Below are positions 9,242-18,974 of a stretch of DNA of 64,000 nucleotides, one piece after another. The position numbers and the translations under genes were made by a program. Source of the DNA: Streptomyces cyaneus (GTDB lineage: Bacteria; Actinomycetota; Actinomycetes; Streptomycetales; Streptomycetaceae); assembly GCF_004028635.1 (NCBI RefSeq), contig NZ_RQJW01000009.1, positions 124,001 through 188,000 on the forward strand, read 5' to 3'. The notes beneath the pieces are model-generated. The model was not told where the DNA came from and ran no database searches. It was given only the letters and a program-made list of their open reading frames with translations. Position 1 is the stretch's first letter, and the number at the start of each line of letters is the position of its first letter.

Positions 9242-9658
9242 TCAGGCCTTCGCGCAGTTCGGGCAGATGCCGCGGTACGTCACCTCGACGTCCGAGACCG
9301 TGAAGCCGAAGCGCTCGGAGTCGGGGAGGTCGGCCATCGGGTTGCCCGTCGGGTGGACGTCCCGGATCGAGCCGCACTGGGCGCAGACCAGGTGGTGGTG
9401 GGGCCGGTGGGCGTTCGGGTCGTACCGCTTCGCGCGCTTGTCGGTGGAGACCTCGAGCACCTCGCCGAGGGTGACCAGCTCGCCCAGCGTGTTGTAGACG
9501 GTCGCCCGGGAGATCTCGGGCAGCTTGGCGACAGCCCGCGCGTGCACCTCGTCGGCCGTCAGGTGGACGTGATCACCGGCGAGGACCTCGGCCACGACGC
9601 GCCGCTGCGCGGTCATCCGCCATCCGCGTCCGCGCAGCCGTTCCAGAAGGTCACTCAT
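9242..9658 (-). CDS. Fur-family metalloregulator (CatR/PerR-like)
   Basis: A 138-residue Fur-superfamily repressor. The N-terminal winged helix spans residues 1-80, and the C-terminal dimerisation domain has the structural zinc pairs CAQC and CPNC and a His-rich metal site (RPHHH). By position it matches the S. coelicolor regulator CatR (SCO5206, from memory), a peroxide-sensing PerR-like repressor of catalase. The sequence alone cannot separate PerR-like from other Fur types. No catalase gene is adjacent. A possible autoregulatory palindrome lies at 9720-9734. Confidence 0.88.
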   Translation of the reverse strand: MSDLLERLRGRGWRMTAQRRVVAEVLAGDHVHLTADEVHARAVAKLPEISRATVYNTLGELVTLGEVLEVSTDKRAKRYDPNAHRPHHHLVCAQCGSIRDVHPTGNPMADLPDSERFGFTVSDVEVTYRGICPNCAKA

Positions 9659-9719
9659 GGAGACACCTTAACAGCAGGGAGACCAGGTTCCGAATGGGTG
9701 TGACTTTGGAGCTTCACTT

Positions 9720-9734
9720 GACTTAGACAAAGTC
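9720..9734. promoter_or_regulatory. Candidate Fur/PerR-type operator
   Basis: The 15-bp sequence GACTT-agaca-AAGTC is an inverted repeat in an AT-richer stretch 60-75 bases upstream of the Fur-family start codon. Fur-family repressors often control their own genes through such palindromes. This is inferred from position and symmetry only. Confidence 0.4.
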
Positions 9735-9871
9735 CAGTGTACGTTCCGGCGTGCGGTCCAGGCGGGCAACCTCTGCCGCTGATGTCGGACGACGAGAAAA
9801 ATCGGACGGGCCGGGCTCCTGAGGGGGCCCGGCCCTTTTGCGTGCGTGTCGTTTCCCTGGCGGGTTCCTAG

Positions 9872-10264
9872 CTAGGCGGGTACGTGCTGTCGTACGGGTG
9901 CCCAGCAGCGGATGATGTCGCGGACCGAGACGATGCCGACCGGCTCGCCGTGGTCCAGGACGATCAGATGGCGGAAGCCGCCGTGCGCCATGGCGCGGGC
10001 CGCCTCCTCCAGGGTCCACGACGGGGCGGCGAACACGACGTCGTTGGTGGTGTGGTCGTGGGTGCGTTCGCTGTCCGGGTTCTGTCCGAGGCCGACGGAG
10101 TTGAGGATGTCGCGTTCGGTGAGGATGCCGATACCGCCCGCGTCGGGGTCGTGGACCACGGCCGCGCCGACCCGACGAGCGGACATCAGTGCGGCGGCCT
10201 GGCGAAGGGTGTGGGTGGGGCCGATGGTGAGGACCACGGTGCTCATGGCGTCACGTACGAGCAT
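9872..10264 (-). CDS. CBS-domain pair protein
   Basis: A 130-residue stand-alone protein made of two CBS domains (about residues 6-62 and 75-128), which usually bind adenosyl ligands such as AMP, ATP or SAM and act as energy-sensing modules. Both repeats end with the conserved pattern seen in GILTERDIL and GIVSVRDII. The ATG at 10264 is preferred because AGGAGGT sits ten bases upstream. The longer reading frame to 10327 would include that ribosome-binding site. The partner is unknown. Confidence 0.88.
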   Translation of the reverse strand: MLVRDAMSTVVLTIGPTHTLRQAAALMSARRVGAAVVHDPDAGGIGILTERDILNSVGLGQNPDSERTHDHTTNDVVFAAPSWTLEEAARAMAHGGFRHLIVLDHGEPVGIVSVRDIIRCWAPVRQHVPA

Positions 10265-10418
10265 GGATGGAGCCACCTCCTGGTGTGCCCCCCGCCGCTG
10301 CGGTTGCGGCTTTGTTCGTGTTTTCACAAATTCACAAGTGGGGGGACTCTCAGGGTTGCAGGTAAAGCGCGGGTCAACAAGGGGGCGCGTGCGGCTGGTA
10401 CGGGGCGCGACGGGCGCG

Positions 10419-11219
10419 TCAGTAGCGCTGGTTGAGATACCCGAGGAACTCGTCGTGCAGGAGGCCGTTCGAGGCGGCTGCGTTGCCGCTGTGCGGGCCC
10501 GGGCGGCCGTCGAGGCCGGTGAAGGTGCCGCCGGCCTCGGTGACGACGATCGCGGTGGCGGCCATGTCCCACAGTGACAGCTCGGGCTCGGCGCAGAGGT
10601 CCACCGACCCCTCGGCGACCATCATGTAGGGCCAGAAGTCGCCGTACGCGCGCGTGCGCCACACCTCGCGGGTCAGGTCGAGGAAGCCGCCCAGCCGACC
10701 CTGGTCCTCCCAGCCGCTGAGCGAGGAGTACGCGAACGAGGCGTCCGTCAGCTTCGAGACGCGGGAAACCTGCAGACGGGTCGCGGAGGAGAGGCTGCGG
10801 CCGCTGAAGGCGCCGTGCCCCTTGGCGGCCCACCAGCGGCGGCCGAGCGCGGGGGCGGAGACGACGCCCACGACCGGCTGGAATCCGGTCTCGCCCGCTT
10901 CCATCAGGGCGATGAGGGTGGCCCAGACCGGGACGCCGCGTACGTAGTTCTTGGTGCCGTCGATCGGGTCGATCACCCAGCGGCGGGGGCCGGTGCCCTC
11001 GATGCCGTACTCCTCGCCGAGGATCGCGTCTCTGGGCCGGGCCCGCTGCAGCTGCCCGCGGATCAGCTCCTCGGCGGCCTTGTCGGCCTCGCTCACCGGC
11101 GTCATGTCCGGCTTTGTCTCGACCTTGAGGTCGAGCGCCTTGAAGCGGTCCATGGTGGCGGCGTCGGCGGCGTCCGCGAGGACGTGGGCGAGGCGGAGAT
11201 CGTCGAGGTAGTCCGGCAT
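10419..11219 (-). CDS. hisN: Histidinol-phosphatase, inositol-monophosphatase family
   Basis: A 266-residue Mg-dependent phosphatase of the inositol monophosphatase superfamily. The metal site is visible: GEEYG, then WVIDPIDGTKNYV, and the late SLWDMAA aspartate. Its place in the region matches S. coelicolor SCO5208, shown to be histidinol-phosphatase HisN (from memory), the penultimate step of histidine synthesis. I chose the ATG at 11219 (MPDYLDDLRL). The frame stays open 265 codons further upstream only because it crosses GC-rich tandem repeats. Confidence 0.88.
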   Translation of the reverse strand: MPDYLDDLRLAHVLADAADAATMDRFKALDLKVETKPDMTPVSEADKAAEELIRGQLQRARPRDAILGEEYGIEGTGPRRWVIDPIDGTKNYVRGVPVWATLIALMEAGETGFQPVVGVVSAPALGRRWWAAKGHGAFSGRSLSSATRLQVSRVSKLTDASFAYSSLSGWEDQGRLGGFLDLTREVWRTRAYGDFWPYMMVAEGSVDLCAEPELSLWDMAATAIVVTEAGGTFTGLDGRPGPHSGNAAASNGLLHDEFLGYLNQRY

Positions 11220-11257
11220 GGGACGAACCGTATCTGTCGTGGTCGGGCTGGGGCTAC

Positions 11258-11998
11258 CGGGTGACTGCGTCGGCTGGGCGGCTGGGCCGAGTTGGAGGTG
11301 CGGTTGGCTTTGTGGGGTGCCGGGCGTGGGGGAGGGCTGGGCGGGGGTGGGGCGCGCGGGGTGACTGCGTCGGCTGGGGTGAGTCAGAGGTGCGGTCGCT
11401 TGGTGGGTTGCCCGGCGTTGTGGCTGGGCGGGGGTGGGTCGCGTGGCCCGGCGCTGGCGGGGTGCCGCCCGCGCCCACCCGTGCCGCCCCAGCGGCACGA
11501 CTGCCCGCGGCTGGGGGCGGCATGGGTTGCGCGCCGTGGCTGGGGCGGACGGGCTGTGCGCTGGGGCTGGGGTGGACGGGGTTGCGTGCTGCGGTTGGGG
11601 GTGGCACGGGCTGCGCGCCGTGGATGGGGTGGACGGGTTGCGCGCCGTGGCTGGGGTGGACGGGTTGCGTGCTGTGGCTGGGGCGGGCGGGGGTGTGTGC
11701 TGTGGCTGGGGTGGACGGGGGTGTGCGCTGTGGCTGGGGCGGACGGGGTTGCGCGCTGCGGTTGAGGGCGGCACGGGTTGCGCGCCGTGGCTGGGGCGGA
11801 TGGGTTGCGCGCTGCGGCTGGGGTGCACCGGGATGGGCGCCGCCGTCCGGCTCACTGCTGCGGCTGGGGTGGAGGGGGTTGCGCGCCGCGGCTGGGGCGG
11901 GCCCGGCTGCACGGCGCGGCTGGGGCGGGCCCGGTTGCGCGGGGCGGCTGGGCGGGCCCGGTTGCGCGCTGCGGCTGGCGGGTCGGGTTGTCCGAACC
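11258..11998. repeat. Degenerate 27-28 bp tandem-repeat array
   Basis: About 740 bases between hisN and the TetR gene consist of diverged tandem units with the core gtggctggggtggacgggtt followed by gcgcgcc or gcgctg. Between 11610 and 11830 the units are 27-28 bp and close to one another; towards the ends they decay. A separate 20-base direct repeat (gtgactgcgtcggctgggg-like) occurs near 11262 and 11361. Translation gives only low-complexity Pro/Ala/His strings in every frame, so I see no gene here. Confidence 0.8.
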
Positions 11999-12156
11999 CC
12001 CGTCCCACCCGCACAGGCCGCCGCAGGCATCCCCGGCTCGACCGCCGGAGGCCCGCGCGCCGCGGACGAATGGCGCCCCCGCGTGCCCTCGCGAACCCTT
12101 GACAGTGCCTCTGTGCGCGTCAAATCTGGGCGCAGAGCCGCTCGCCCAGGGAGGCG

Positions 12157-12768
12157 ATGATGCCTGCAGCGCGGGAATCCCTGCTGGACGCCGCTTACAC
12201 GGCGCTGGCGCGCCGGTCGTGGTCTGCCGTGCGGATGGTGGACGTGGCCGCGGCGGCCGGAGTGTCCCGGCAGACGCTGTACAACGAGTTCGGCAGCAAG
12301 GAAGGGCTTGCGCGTGCGCTGGTGCGGAGGGAAGCGGACGGGTACCTCGCCGGCGTCGACCGCGCCCTCGCCACCCACAGCGACGCCCGCGAGCGCCTCA
12401 CCGCCACCGCGGAGTGGACCGCCACACTCGCCCGCGACAACGCCCTCGTCCGCGCCATGCTCACCGGCTGCTGGAGCGAGCGACTGCCCTCACCGACCCT
12501 GTCGGCCGTCCCGTCCTCCTCCGCCGTACCGGCACAGCGGCGCGCCGACGGCCCCCTGCCCTCCCCCGGCGACTTCGTGGCCATCGTCCGCGACCGGGCC
12601 GTCTCGGTCCTGTCCGGGCCCGGCATCAACAAGTCCGACACCCCCGACCTCGCCCGTTCCTGCGAACTCGTCGTCAGGCTGGCCCTGTCCTGCGTCGCCG
12701 CGCCACCCGGCGAAGGCGGCGTGGCCGACCTCGTACGCAGCGCGCTCTACCGCCAGTTGACCGGCTGA
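12157..12768 (+). CDS. TetR-family transcriptional regulator
   Basis: A 203-residue regulator. The helix-turn-helix lies in residues 10-55 and has the typical pattern VDVAAAAGVSRQTLYNEFGSK. The C-terminal ligand domain is not recognisable by substrate. It converges on the SugE-like exporter gene with 23 bases between stop codons, so control of the exporter is possible but unproven. The ATG at 12157 follows GGGAGG, and a second ATG follows immediately. Confidence 0.9.
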   Translation: MMPAARESLLDAAYTALARRSWSAVRMVDVAAAAGVSRQTLYNEFGSKEGLARALVRREADGYLAGVDRALATHSDARERLTATAEWTATLARDNALVRAMLTGCWSERLPSPTLSAVPSSSAVPAQRRADGPLPSPGDFVAIVRDRAVSVLSGPGINKSDTPDLARSCELVVRLALSCVAAPPGEGGVADLVRSALYRQLTG

Positions 12769-12791
12769 CCTCCGGAGGAGGCCCGCGTCGA

Positions 12792-13115
12792 TCAGTGCGC
12801 CGAGCCCGACAACTGCAAGCCGATGACGCCCACGATCACCAGACTGATCGACACCAGCTTCAACGTCGACACGACGTCCCCGAGGAAGATCATCCCGTAG
12901 ATCGCCGTGCCCGCAGCCCCGATCCCCGTCCACACCGCATACGCGGGCCCCACGTCCAGCTTCTTCAGCGAAAGCGTCAGCAGTCCGAAACTGCCGAGGG
13001 CGAAGATGCAGAAGGCGACGGTCGGCCAGAGTCGGGAGAAGCCGTGCGACAGCTTCAGGCAGACGGCGAAGCCGGTCTCGAGCATCCCCGCCACGATCAC
13101 CAGCAGCCACGCCAT
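12792..13115 (-). CDS. sugE: SMR-family exporter (SugE/Gdx type)
   Basis: A 107-residue small multidrug resistance family protein with four transmembrane helices and the membrane-embedded Glu in helix 1 (GMLETGFAV). The motif YAVWTGIGAAG matches the SugE/Gdx branch, which exports guanidinium or quaternary ammonium ions, rather than EmrE. GGAGGA precedes the ATG. I looked for a guanidine riboswitch in the 186 bases upstream and saw none. Confidence 0.9.
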   Translation of the reverse strand: MAWLLVIVAGMLETGFAVCLKLSHGFSRLWPTVAFCIFALGSFGLLTLSLKKLDVGPAYAVWTGIGAAGTAIYGMIFLGDVVSTLKLVSISLVIVGVIGLQLSGSAH

Positions 13116-13301
13116 GTGCTGTCCTCCCGTATCCCCACGTTGGGTGACCGCTTCGTCAGATTCGTCAGACTTTGGTCAGGCTTGGATCCGGCTCGGTGCG
13201 ATTATGCCCTTACCAGCCCTACAGGGAGACAAACAACGCGGAGGTCAGCCGCCTTCCCCGGTGGCCTCAGTCGCCTTCCTCGGCGGCCCCGGTCACCCTT
13301 C

Positions 13302-14318
13302 TCAGTCGCCCTCCGTGCGTTCCCGCGAAGCCAGCAGCCGCCGCAGCGAGTACAGCCGCGCCTGATCGGCGTGACCCTCCGCCACCCAGTCGTCCAGTGC
13401 GCAGTCCGGTTCGTCATGACTGCACGCACGCGGGCAGCCTTCGGTTCCCTGCGCCAGGTCGGGAAACGCATGGATCACCCGGGAAGGGTCGACATGCGCC
13501 AGGCCGAAGGAGCGGACCCCGGGGGTGTCGATCACCCAGCCGTCCGCCACGCGCCCTGACAGCGGCAGCGCCAGCGCCGACGTCGTCGTGTGCCGCCCCC
13601 GACCCGTCACCGCGTTCACATGACCGGTCGAACGCCGCTGTTCCTCCGGCACCAGCGCGTTCACCAGCGTCGTCTTGCCCACACCCGAGTGTCCGACGAA
13701 CGCCGTGACCCTGCCGTCCAGTTGCTCCAGCACCCGGTCCGCGGCGCCCCCGTTCTCCAGCTCCTCACGGCTGGTGACGACATACGGGATGTCCAACGCC
13801 CCGTAGAGCTCCAGGAGTTTGTCCGGCGGCGCCAGGTCCGACTTCGTCATCACCAGCAGCGGTTCCAGCCCCCCGTCGAACGCCGCCACCAGACAGCGGT
13901 CGATCAGCCGGGGCCGCGGCTCGGGGTCGGCGAGGGCGGTGACGATGGCGAGCTGGTCGGCGTTGGCCACCACCACGCGCTCGTACGGATCGTCGTCGTC
14001 GGCCGTCCGCCGGAGCACCGACGTCCGCTCCTCGATCCGCACGATCCGCGCGAGGGTGTCCTTCTTGCCGGACATGTCGCCGACCAGCGCCACCCGGTCA
14101 CCGACCACCGCCGCCTTGCGGCCGAGCTCGCGGGCCTTCATCGCCATCACGACCCGGCCCTCGACGAGGCAGGTCAGACGACCACGGTCGACGGTGAGGA
14201 CCATGCCCTCGGCGGCGTCCTCGTGCTTGGGTCGGATGTTCGTACGGGGTCGGGTGTTCCGACGGCCCGGGCGGGAGCGGATGTCGTCCTCGTCGGTGTG
14301 CTTGCCGTAGCGGCGCAT
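13302..14318 (-). CDS. rsgA: Ribosome biogenesis GTPase RsgA
   Basis: A 338-residue circularly permuted GTPase that acts in late 30S subunit maturation. The G4 motif TKSD (158-161) precedes the G1 motif GHSGVGKT (209-216), which proves the permutation. An N-terminal OB fold and a C-terminal zinc site (CPRACSHDEPDC) complete the domain set. The N-terminus has about 30 basic residues. It lies 12 bases downstream of aroA on the same strand, so the two are probably cotranscribed. Confidence 0.95.
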   Translation of the reverse strand: MRRYGKHTDEDDIRSRPGRRNTRPRTNIRPKHEDAAEGMVLTVDRGRLTCLVEGRVVMAMKARELGRKAAVVGDRVALVGDMSGKKDTLARIVRIEERTSVLRRTADDDDPYERVVVANADQLAIVTALADPEPRPRLIDRCLVAAFDGGLEPLLVMTKSDLAPPDKLLELYGALDIPYVVTSREELENGGAADRVLEQLDGRVTAFVGHSGVGKTTLVNALVPEEQRRSTGHVNAVTGRGRHTTTSALALPLSGRVADGWVIDTPGVRSFGLAHVDPSRVIHAFPDLAQGTEGCPRACSHDEPDCALDDWVAEGHADQARLYSLRRLLASRERTEGD

Positions 14319-14330
14319 GGCGTTAAGTCC

Positions 14331-15647
14331 CTACGCCCCGAGCATCCCGGTCCACAGCTCGGGGAAGTCCGGCAGGGTCTTCGCCGTCGTCGCCACGTTC
14401 TCGATCCGTACGCCCTCGACCGCGAGGCCGATGATCGCGCCGGCCGTCGCCATGCGGTGGTCGTCGTAGGTGTGGAAGACGCCGCCGTGCAGTCGGCGCG
14501 GGCTGATGTGCAGGCCGTCGGCGGTCTCGATGACATCACCGCCGAGTTCGTTGATCTCCTTGGTCAGCGCGGCAAGGCGGTCGGTCTCGTGCAGCCGCAG
14601 ATGTGCGACCCCGCGCAGGGTGGAGGGAGAGTCGGCGAGGGCCGCGACCGCCGCGATGCCGGGGGTCAGCTCGCCGACCTCGCTCAGGTCCACGTCGATA
14701 CCGTGGATCGCACCCGAACCGGTGAACACGAGCCCGTACTCGGTGAGTTCGCAGGAACCGCCCATCTCGGTGAAGATCTCGCGCAGCCGGTCACCGGGCT
14801 GGGTGGTCCGGGCCGGCCAGTCCGGGATGAGTACCTTGCCGCCGGTGACCAGCGCCGCCGCCAGGAACGGCTGGGCGTTGGACAGGTCCGGCTCGATGGT
14901 GAGGTCGCGGCCGAGCAGGGCGCCCGGCGTGACCCGCCAGACGTTCGGCTCGCCGCCCGACTCCGGGGTGTCCACCTGCGCACCGACCGAGCGCAGCATG
15001 TCGACGGTCATGCGGATGTGCGGCATGGAGGGGAGGGAGGAGCCGATGTGGCGGACCTCGACGCCCTGGTTGAAGCGCGGTCCGGAGAGCAGCAGCGCCG
15101 ACACGAACTGGGACGACGACGAAGCGTCGATCTCCACCGGGCCGCCCTCCAGCGCACCCCCGCCGTGCACCGTCAGGGGCAGCGCGCCCCGGCCGTCGTC
15201 GTCGATCCGGGCGCCGAGCACGCGCAGGGCGTCGATCACGCCGTGCAGCGGGCGCTCGTACGACCTCGGGTCGCCGTCGAAGCGGATGGGGCCGTCGGCC
15301 AGCGCCGCGACCGGCGGCAGGAAGCGCATCACCGTGCCGGCGTTGCCGACGTCGACCGTGGCCGGGCCGCGCAGGCCCGCCGGGAGCACGCGCCACGCCT
15401 CGCCGGTGCCCTCGGGGCCCACGCCCTCCTCGATACCGACGCCCATCGCCCGCAGCGCGCCGGCCATCAGCAGGGTGTCGCGGGAGCGCAGGGGGCGGCG
15501 CAGCCAGCCGGGCTCGCTCGCCAGGGCGGCGAGGACGAGAGCACGGTTGGTGACCGACTTGGACCCGGGCACGTGGACCGTCGCGTCGACGGCTGCGCTC
15601 GCGTGCGGGGCGGGCCAGAGGGCGGTGTGTGCGTCGTTCGGGGCCAT
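14331..15647 (-). CDS. aroA: 3-phosphoshikimate 1-carboxyvinyltransferase (EPSP synthase)
   Basis: A 438-residue EPSP synthase that joins shikimate-3-phosphate and phosphoenolpyruvate in the aromatic amino acid pathway. The substrate-binding motif GSKSVTNRAL lies near residue 28 and the glycine motif GNAGTVMRF near residue 100. The repeated inverse alpha/beta-barrel halves are of normal length. The ATG at 15647 places the first motif at the usual distance. It is the first gene of the aroA-rsgA pair. Confidence 0.95.
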   Translation of the reverse strand: MAPNDAHTALWPAPHASAAVDATVHVPGSKSVTNRALVLAALASEPGWLRRPLRSRDTLLMAGALRAMGVGIEEGVGPEGTGEAWRVLPAGLRGPATVDVGNAGTVMRFLPPVAALADGPIRFDGDPRSYERPLHGVIDALRVLGARIDDDGRGALPLTVHGGGALEGGPVEIDASSSSQFVSALLLSGPRFNQGVEVRHIGSSLPSMPHIRMTVDMLRSVGAQVDTPESGGEPNVWRVTPGALLGRDLTIEPDLSNAQPFLAAALVTGGKVLIPDWPARTTQPGDRLREIFTEMGGSCELTEYGLVFTGSGAIHGIDVDLSEVGELTPGIAAVAALADSPSTLRGVAHLRLHETDRLAALTKEINELGGDVIETADGLHISPRRLHGGVFHTYDDHRMATAGAIIGLAVEGVRIENVATTAKTLPDFPELWTGMLGA

Positions 15648-15783
15648 GGGCCCCACTCTATAAGGAGGGCGTTGGGCCGGCCGTCTGTCGTCTACGGGTC
15701 CGTTGTGGCTGGTCGCGCCCACGTGGCGGAGCCGCATATCAATACAGCCCCGCGCCCCTGTGATGCGCCCCTTCGGGGCTCCA

Positions 15784-16506
15784 TCACACCTCCAGAAGCC
15801 ACCTGCCCCCGCCTATCAAGGAACACAGACTCACCGCGTGGAACAGGAACAACCACAGCCCCGCCGGCACATGCGTAAGCCGCGACAGCTGGTCCGCGTC
15901 CGAGTCCCCCGCACCTCCCCGCGCCCTCTTCGCCTGCAGCTCGAACGCCGGTCGTACGCCGCCCAGCAGCAGGAACCACACCACCGCATATGCGAACGCC
16001 GCCTGCACCTGCGGGCCCGTCAACCAGCTCACCAGCACGAACGTGCCGCCTGCCACGAACACCGTCAGCGCGCCGTACGCGTTGCGGATCATCACCAGCA
16101 TCGCCACCAGCAGGGCCGTCGCCAGCCACAGCAGGAGCGTGATCCGGCCGGAGGCCAGCAGCGCGGCGCCGCCCAGGCCCAGCAGTGGGGGAGCCGTGTA
16201 GCCCGCGGCCGCGGTGAGGATCATGCCGAGGCCGTGCGGCTTGCCGCGGCTGACGGTGAGGCCACTGGTGTCGGAGTGCAGGCGTATGCCGGTCAGGGTC
16301 CGGCCGGTCAGCAGCGCGACCAGACCGTGGCCGCCTTCGTGGGCGATGGTGATGGCGTTGCGCGAGATGCGCCACAGGACGTGCGGGACGACGAAGCCGA
16401 GCGCGACGACCAGAGTGGCGATCACCACCCACAGATCGGGGTCCGACTGAGTACCGGAGACCTCGCCCCACAGGGAGGCGAGCGAGGCGGATGCGGTGCT
16501 GTCCAT
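15784..16506 (-). CDS. M50-family (M50B-like) membrane metalloprotease
   Basis: A 240-residue membrane protein with about six hydrophobic segments. The zinc-protease signature HEGGH is at residues 56-60, inside a membrane helix, as in site-2 proteases. The family cleaves substrates in or near the membrane, but no substrate is known here. It is divergent from the SRAP gene: its ATG at 16506 lies 51 bases from that gene's start. Confidence 0.85.
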   Translation of the reverse strand: MDSTASASLASLWGEVSGTQSDPDLWVVIATLVVALGFVVPHVLWRISRNAITIAHEGGHGLVALLTGRTLTGIRLHSDTSGLTVSRGKPHGLGMILTAAAGYTAPPLLGLGGAALLASGRITLLLWLATALLVAMLVMIRNAYGALTVFVAGGTFVLVSWLTGPQVQAAFAYAVVWFLLLGGVRPAFELQAKRARGGAGDSDADQLSRLTHVPAGLWLFLFHAVSLCSLIGGGRWLLEV

Positions 16507-16556
16507 GTAAGGCGATGGCTCCCTGTGGTCGGATGGAATCTGGCAGTGTGGCACGT

Positions 16557-17372
16557 ATGTGCGGACGGTATGCAGCGAGTCGTAGGCCCGAGGATCTCGC
16601 AGGAATCTTTGAGATCGAGAAGTGGGAGCCCGAGGAGACCCTGGAGCCGGACTACAACGTGGCACCCACCAAGGAGGTCCACGTCGTCCTCGACCGTCCC
16701 TTGAAAGACGCCCCGGATCCCCGGCCGGTTCGACAGCTGCGGAAGCTGAAGTGGGGGCTGGTGCCCAGCTGGTCCAAGACCCCCGAGACCGCCTTCAAAA
16801 TGATCAACGCGCGCGCGGAGACCGTGCACGAGAAGCCGTCGTACCGGCGGGCCTTCACCTCCCGGCGCTGCATCATCCCCGCCGACGGCTACTACGAGTG
16901 GGTCACCGGCGCGCAGGAGCGGGACCTGGAGGTCGAGGGGAAGCGGAAACGGCCGCGCAAGCAGCCGTACTTCGTGCTGCCCGCCGACGGGTCCGTGTTC
17001 GCGATGGCGGGGCTGTACGAGTTCTGGCGGGACCGGACGCTGCCCGACGAGCATCCCCAGGCCTGGTGGGTGACCTGTTCCGTCATCACGACGGAGGCGG
17101 AGACGACCCCGCTGGCGGTGGCGCCCGCCGAGGGCCCGAACGCGCTGGCCGACATCCACCCCCGCATGCCGCTGATGCTGACGCCGGAGCGGTGGGACGC
17201 CTGGCTCGACCCGTCCCGCACCGACCCCGAGGAGCTGCGGACCCTGCTCGAGGCGCCGCCCACCGGACTGATGCGCGCCTACCCCGTCTCCACGCTGGTC
17301 AGCAACGTCCGCAACAACGGCCCGGAGCTGCTGAAGGAGCTGGAAGGCCCCGAAGAGGGCACACTCTTCTGA
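16557..17372 (+). CDS. SOS response-associated peptidase / abasic-site protein (YedK, HMCES type)
   Basis: A 271-residue SRAP-domain protein. After removal of Met1 the N-terminal Cys2 (MCGRYA) becomes the residue that crosslinks to abasic sites in single-stranded DNA, so the start must be the ATG at 16557 rather than upstream. The active-site partners Asn84 (INAR), Glu114 (DGYYEW) and the His of DIHPRMP are present. It protects stalled replication forks. It is nearly fused to the next gene, whose GTG lies one base after this stop. Confidence 0.93.
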   Translation: MCGRYAASRRPEDLAGIFEIEKWEPEETLEPDYNVAPTKEVHVVLDRPLKDAPDPRPVRQLRKLKWGLVPSWSKTPETAFKMINARAETVHEKPSYRRAFTSRRCIIPADGYYEWVTGAQERDLEVEGKRKRPRKQPYFVLPADGSVFAMAGLYEFWRDRTLPDEHPQAWWVTCSVITTEAETTPLAVAPAEGPNALADIHPRMPLMLTPERWDAWLDPSRTDPEELRTLLEAPPTGLMRAYPVSTLVSNVRNNGPELLKELEGPEEGTLF

Positions 17373-17373
17373 C

Positions 17374-18021
17374 GTGACGACCGAGTCTGATGTGACGACC
17401 GAGATCATTGCCACGGACGCGGGGGACGCCCGCATCACCTGGCACCCGGCGAGGAAGGCGCGGCTGGTCCTGGCCGTGAGCCACGGCGCCGGAGGCGGCA
17501 TCGAGGCGCGGGACCTGAGGGCGCTCGCCCAGGTGCTGCCGGCCCACGGGGTGAGCGTCGCCCGCGTGGAGCAGCCCTGGAGGGTGGCCGGCAAGAAGGT
17601 GGCGCCCGCCCCGAAGACCCTCGACGTCGGCTGGCGAGGCATCTGGCCCGCGCTCGCCGCGCCCGGGCTGCCCGTGATCTCCGGCGGGCGCAGCGCCGGG
17701 GCCCGGGTCGCCTGCCGTACGGCCGTCGAACTCGGCGCCCACGCCGTGCTCGCCCTGAGCTTCCCCCTCCACCCGCCGGGCAAGCCCGAGAAGTCCCGCG
17801 CCGACGAGCTGCTCGGGGCGGGGGTGCCCACCCTCGTCGTACAGGGCGGCAACGATCCGTTCGGGAAGCCGGAGGAGTTCCCGGACGGCGACTTCGAGCT
17901 GGTCGAGGTGGCGTACGGCGATCACGGGTTCGCCGTACCCAAGAGGGCGCCCCTCGATCAGGACGAGGCCGTGGCGATCGTCACGGACGCGGTGGTGAAG
18001 TGGGTCGGGTCACTCGGGTAA
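17374..18021 (+). CDS. Alpha/beta hydrolase (KANL3/Tex30-like)
   Basis: A 215-residue alpha/beta-hydrolase of the small dienelactone-hydrolase-like group. SHGAGGG forms the oxyanion region, GGRSAGAR carries the nucleophile serine, QGGNDPFG the acid, and GDHGF the histidine. No signal peptide is seen. It starts with GTG one base after the SRAP stop and is presumably cotranslated with it. The substrate is unknown. Confidence 0.85.
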   Translation: MTTESDVTTEIIATDAGDARITWHPARKARLVLAVSHGAGGGIEARDLRALAQVLPAHGVSVARVEQPWRVAGKKVAPAPKTLDVGWRGIWPALAAPGLPVISGGRSAGARVACRTAVELGAHAVLALSFPLHPPGKPEKSRADELLGAGVPTLVVQGGNDPFGKPEEFPDGDFELVEVAYGDHGFAVPKRAPLDQDEAVAIVTDAVVKWVGSLG

Positions 18022-18028
18022 AGCTTCG

Positions 18029-18054
18029 GGAATGTCGTGAGCCCGGCCTCTGTT
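18029..18054 (+). promoter_or_regulatory. SigR-dependent promoter (sigRp2 equivalent)
   Basis: GGAAT at 18029-18033 and GTT at 18052-18054 are separated by exactly 18 bases, the SigR consensus spacing. It lies 60 bases upstream of the ATG at 18114 that begins the long SigR form. In S. coelicolor the sigR gene is known to have such an autoregulated promoter, which makes a longer, unstable isoform after thiol oxidation. Confidence 0.85.
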
Positions 18055-18278
18055 GTGGCGGACAGCGGTGCTGAACGAGCAGCGCAGACGTCGTAGGAGA
18101 GGAAGTCCGCCGCATGGGTTCGACCTTCTGCCCGACCGCCGGCAGCCGTGCTGACCTGGACTGGACGGTGCTGCACGCGGCCAAGACCGCTCCTATTCGA
18201 GCGGCGGCAGGTACGGCAGGTCGTCTATCCTCCGATTCAGGCGGGACCGGCTTCGGCCCTGCCCGCAATCTTGAGGAG

Positions 18279-18970
<692 letters not shown>

Positions 18971-18974
<4 letters not shown>

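Noticed and set aside
11220..12014. N-terminal extension of hisN by 265 residues
   Set aside because: The frame is open only because it crosses GC-rich tandem repeats. The product is low complexity, and the family normally starts at MPDYL.
13116..13301. Guanidine riboswitch upstream of the SugE-type gene
   Set aside because: The 186-base region lacks the conserved blocks of known guanidine riboswitches.
11778..13559. Plus-strand open frame of 593 codons
   Set aside because: It crosses the repeat array, the TetR gene in another frame and the antisense of the SugE and RsgA genes. No recognisable domain.
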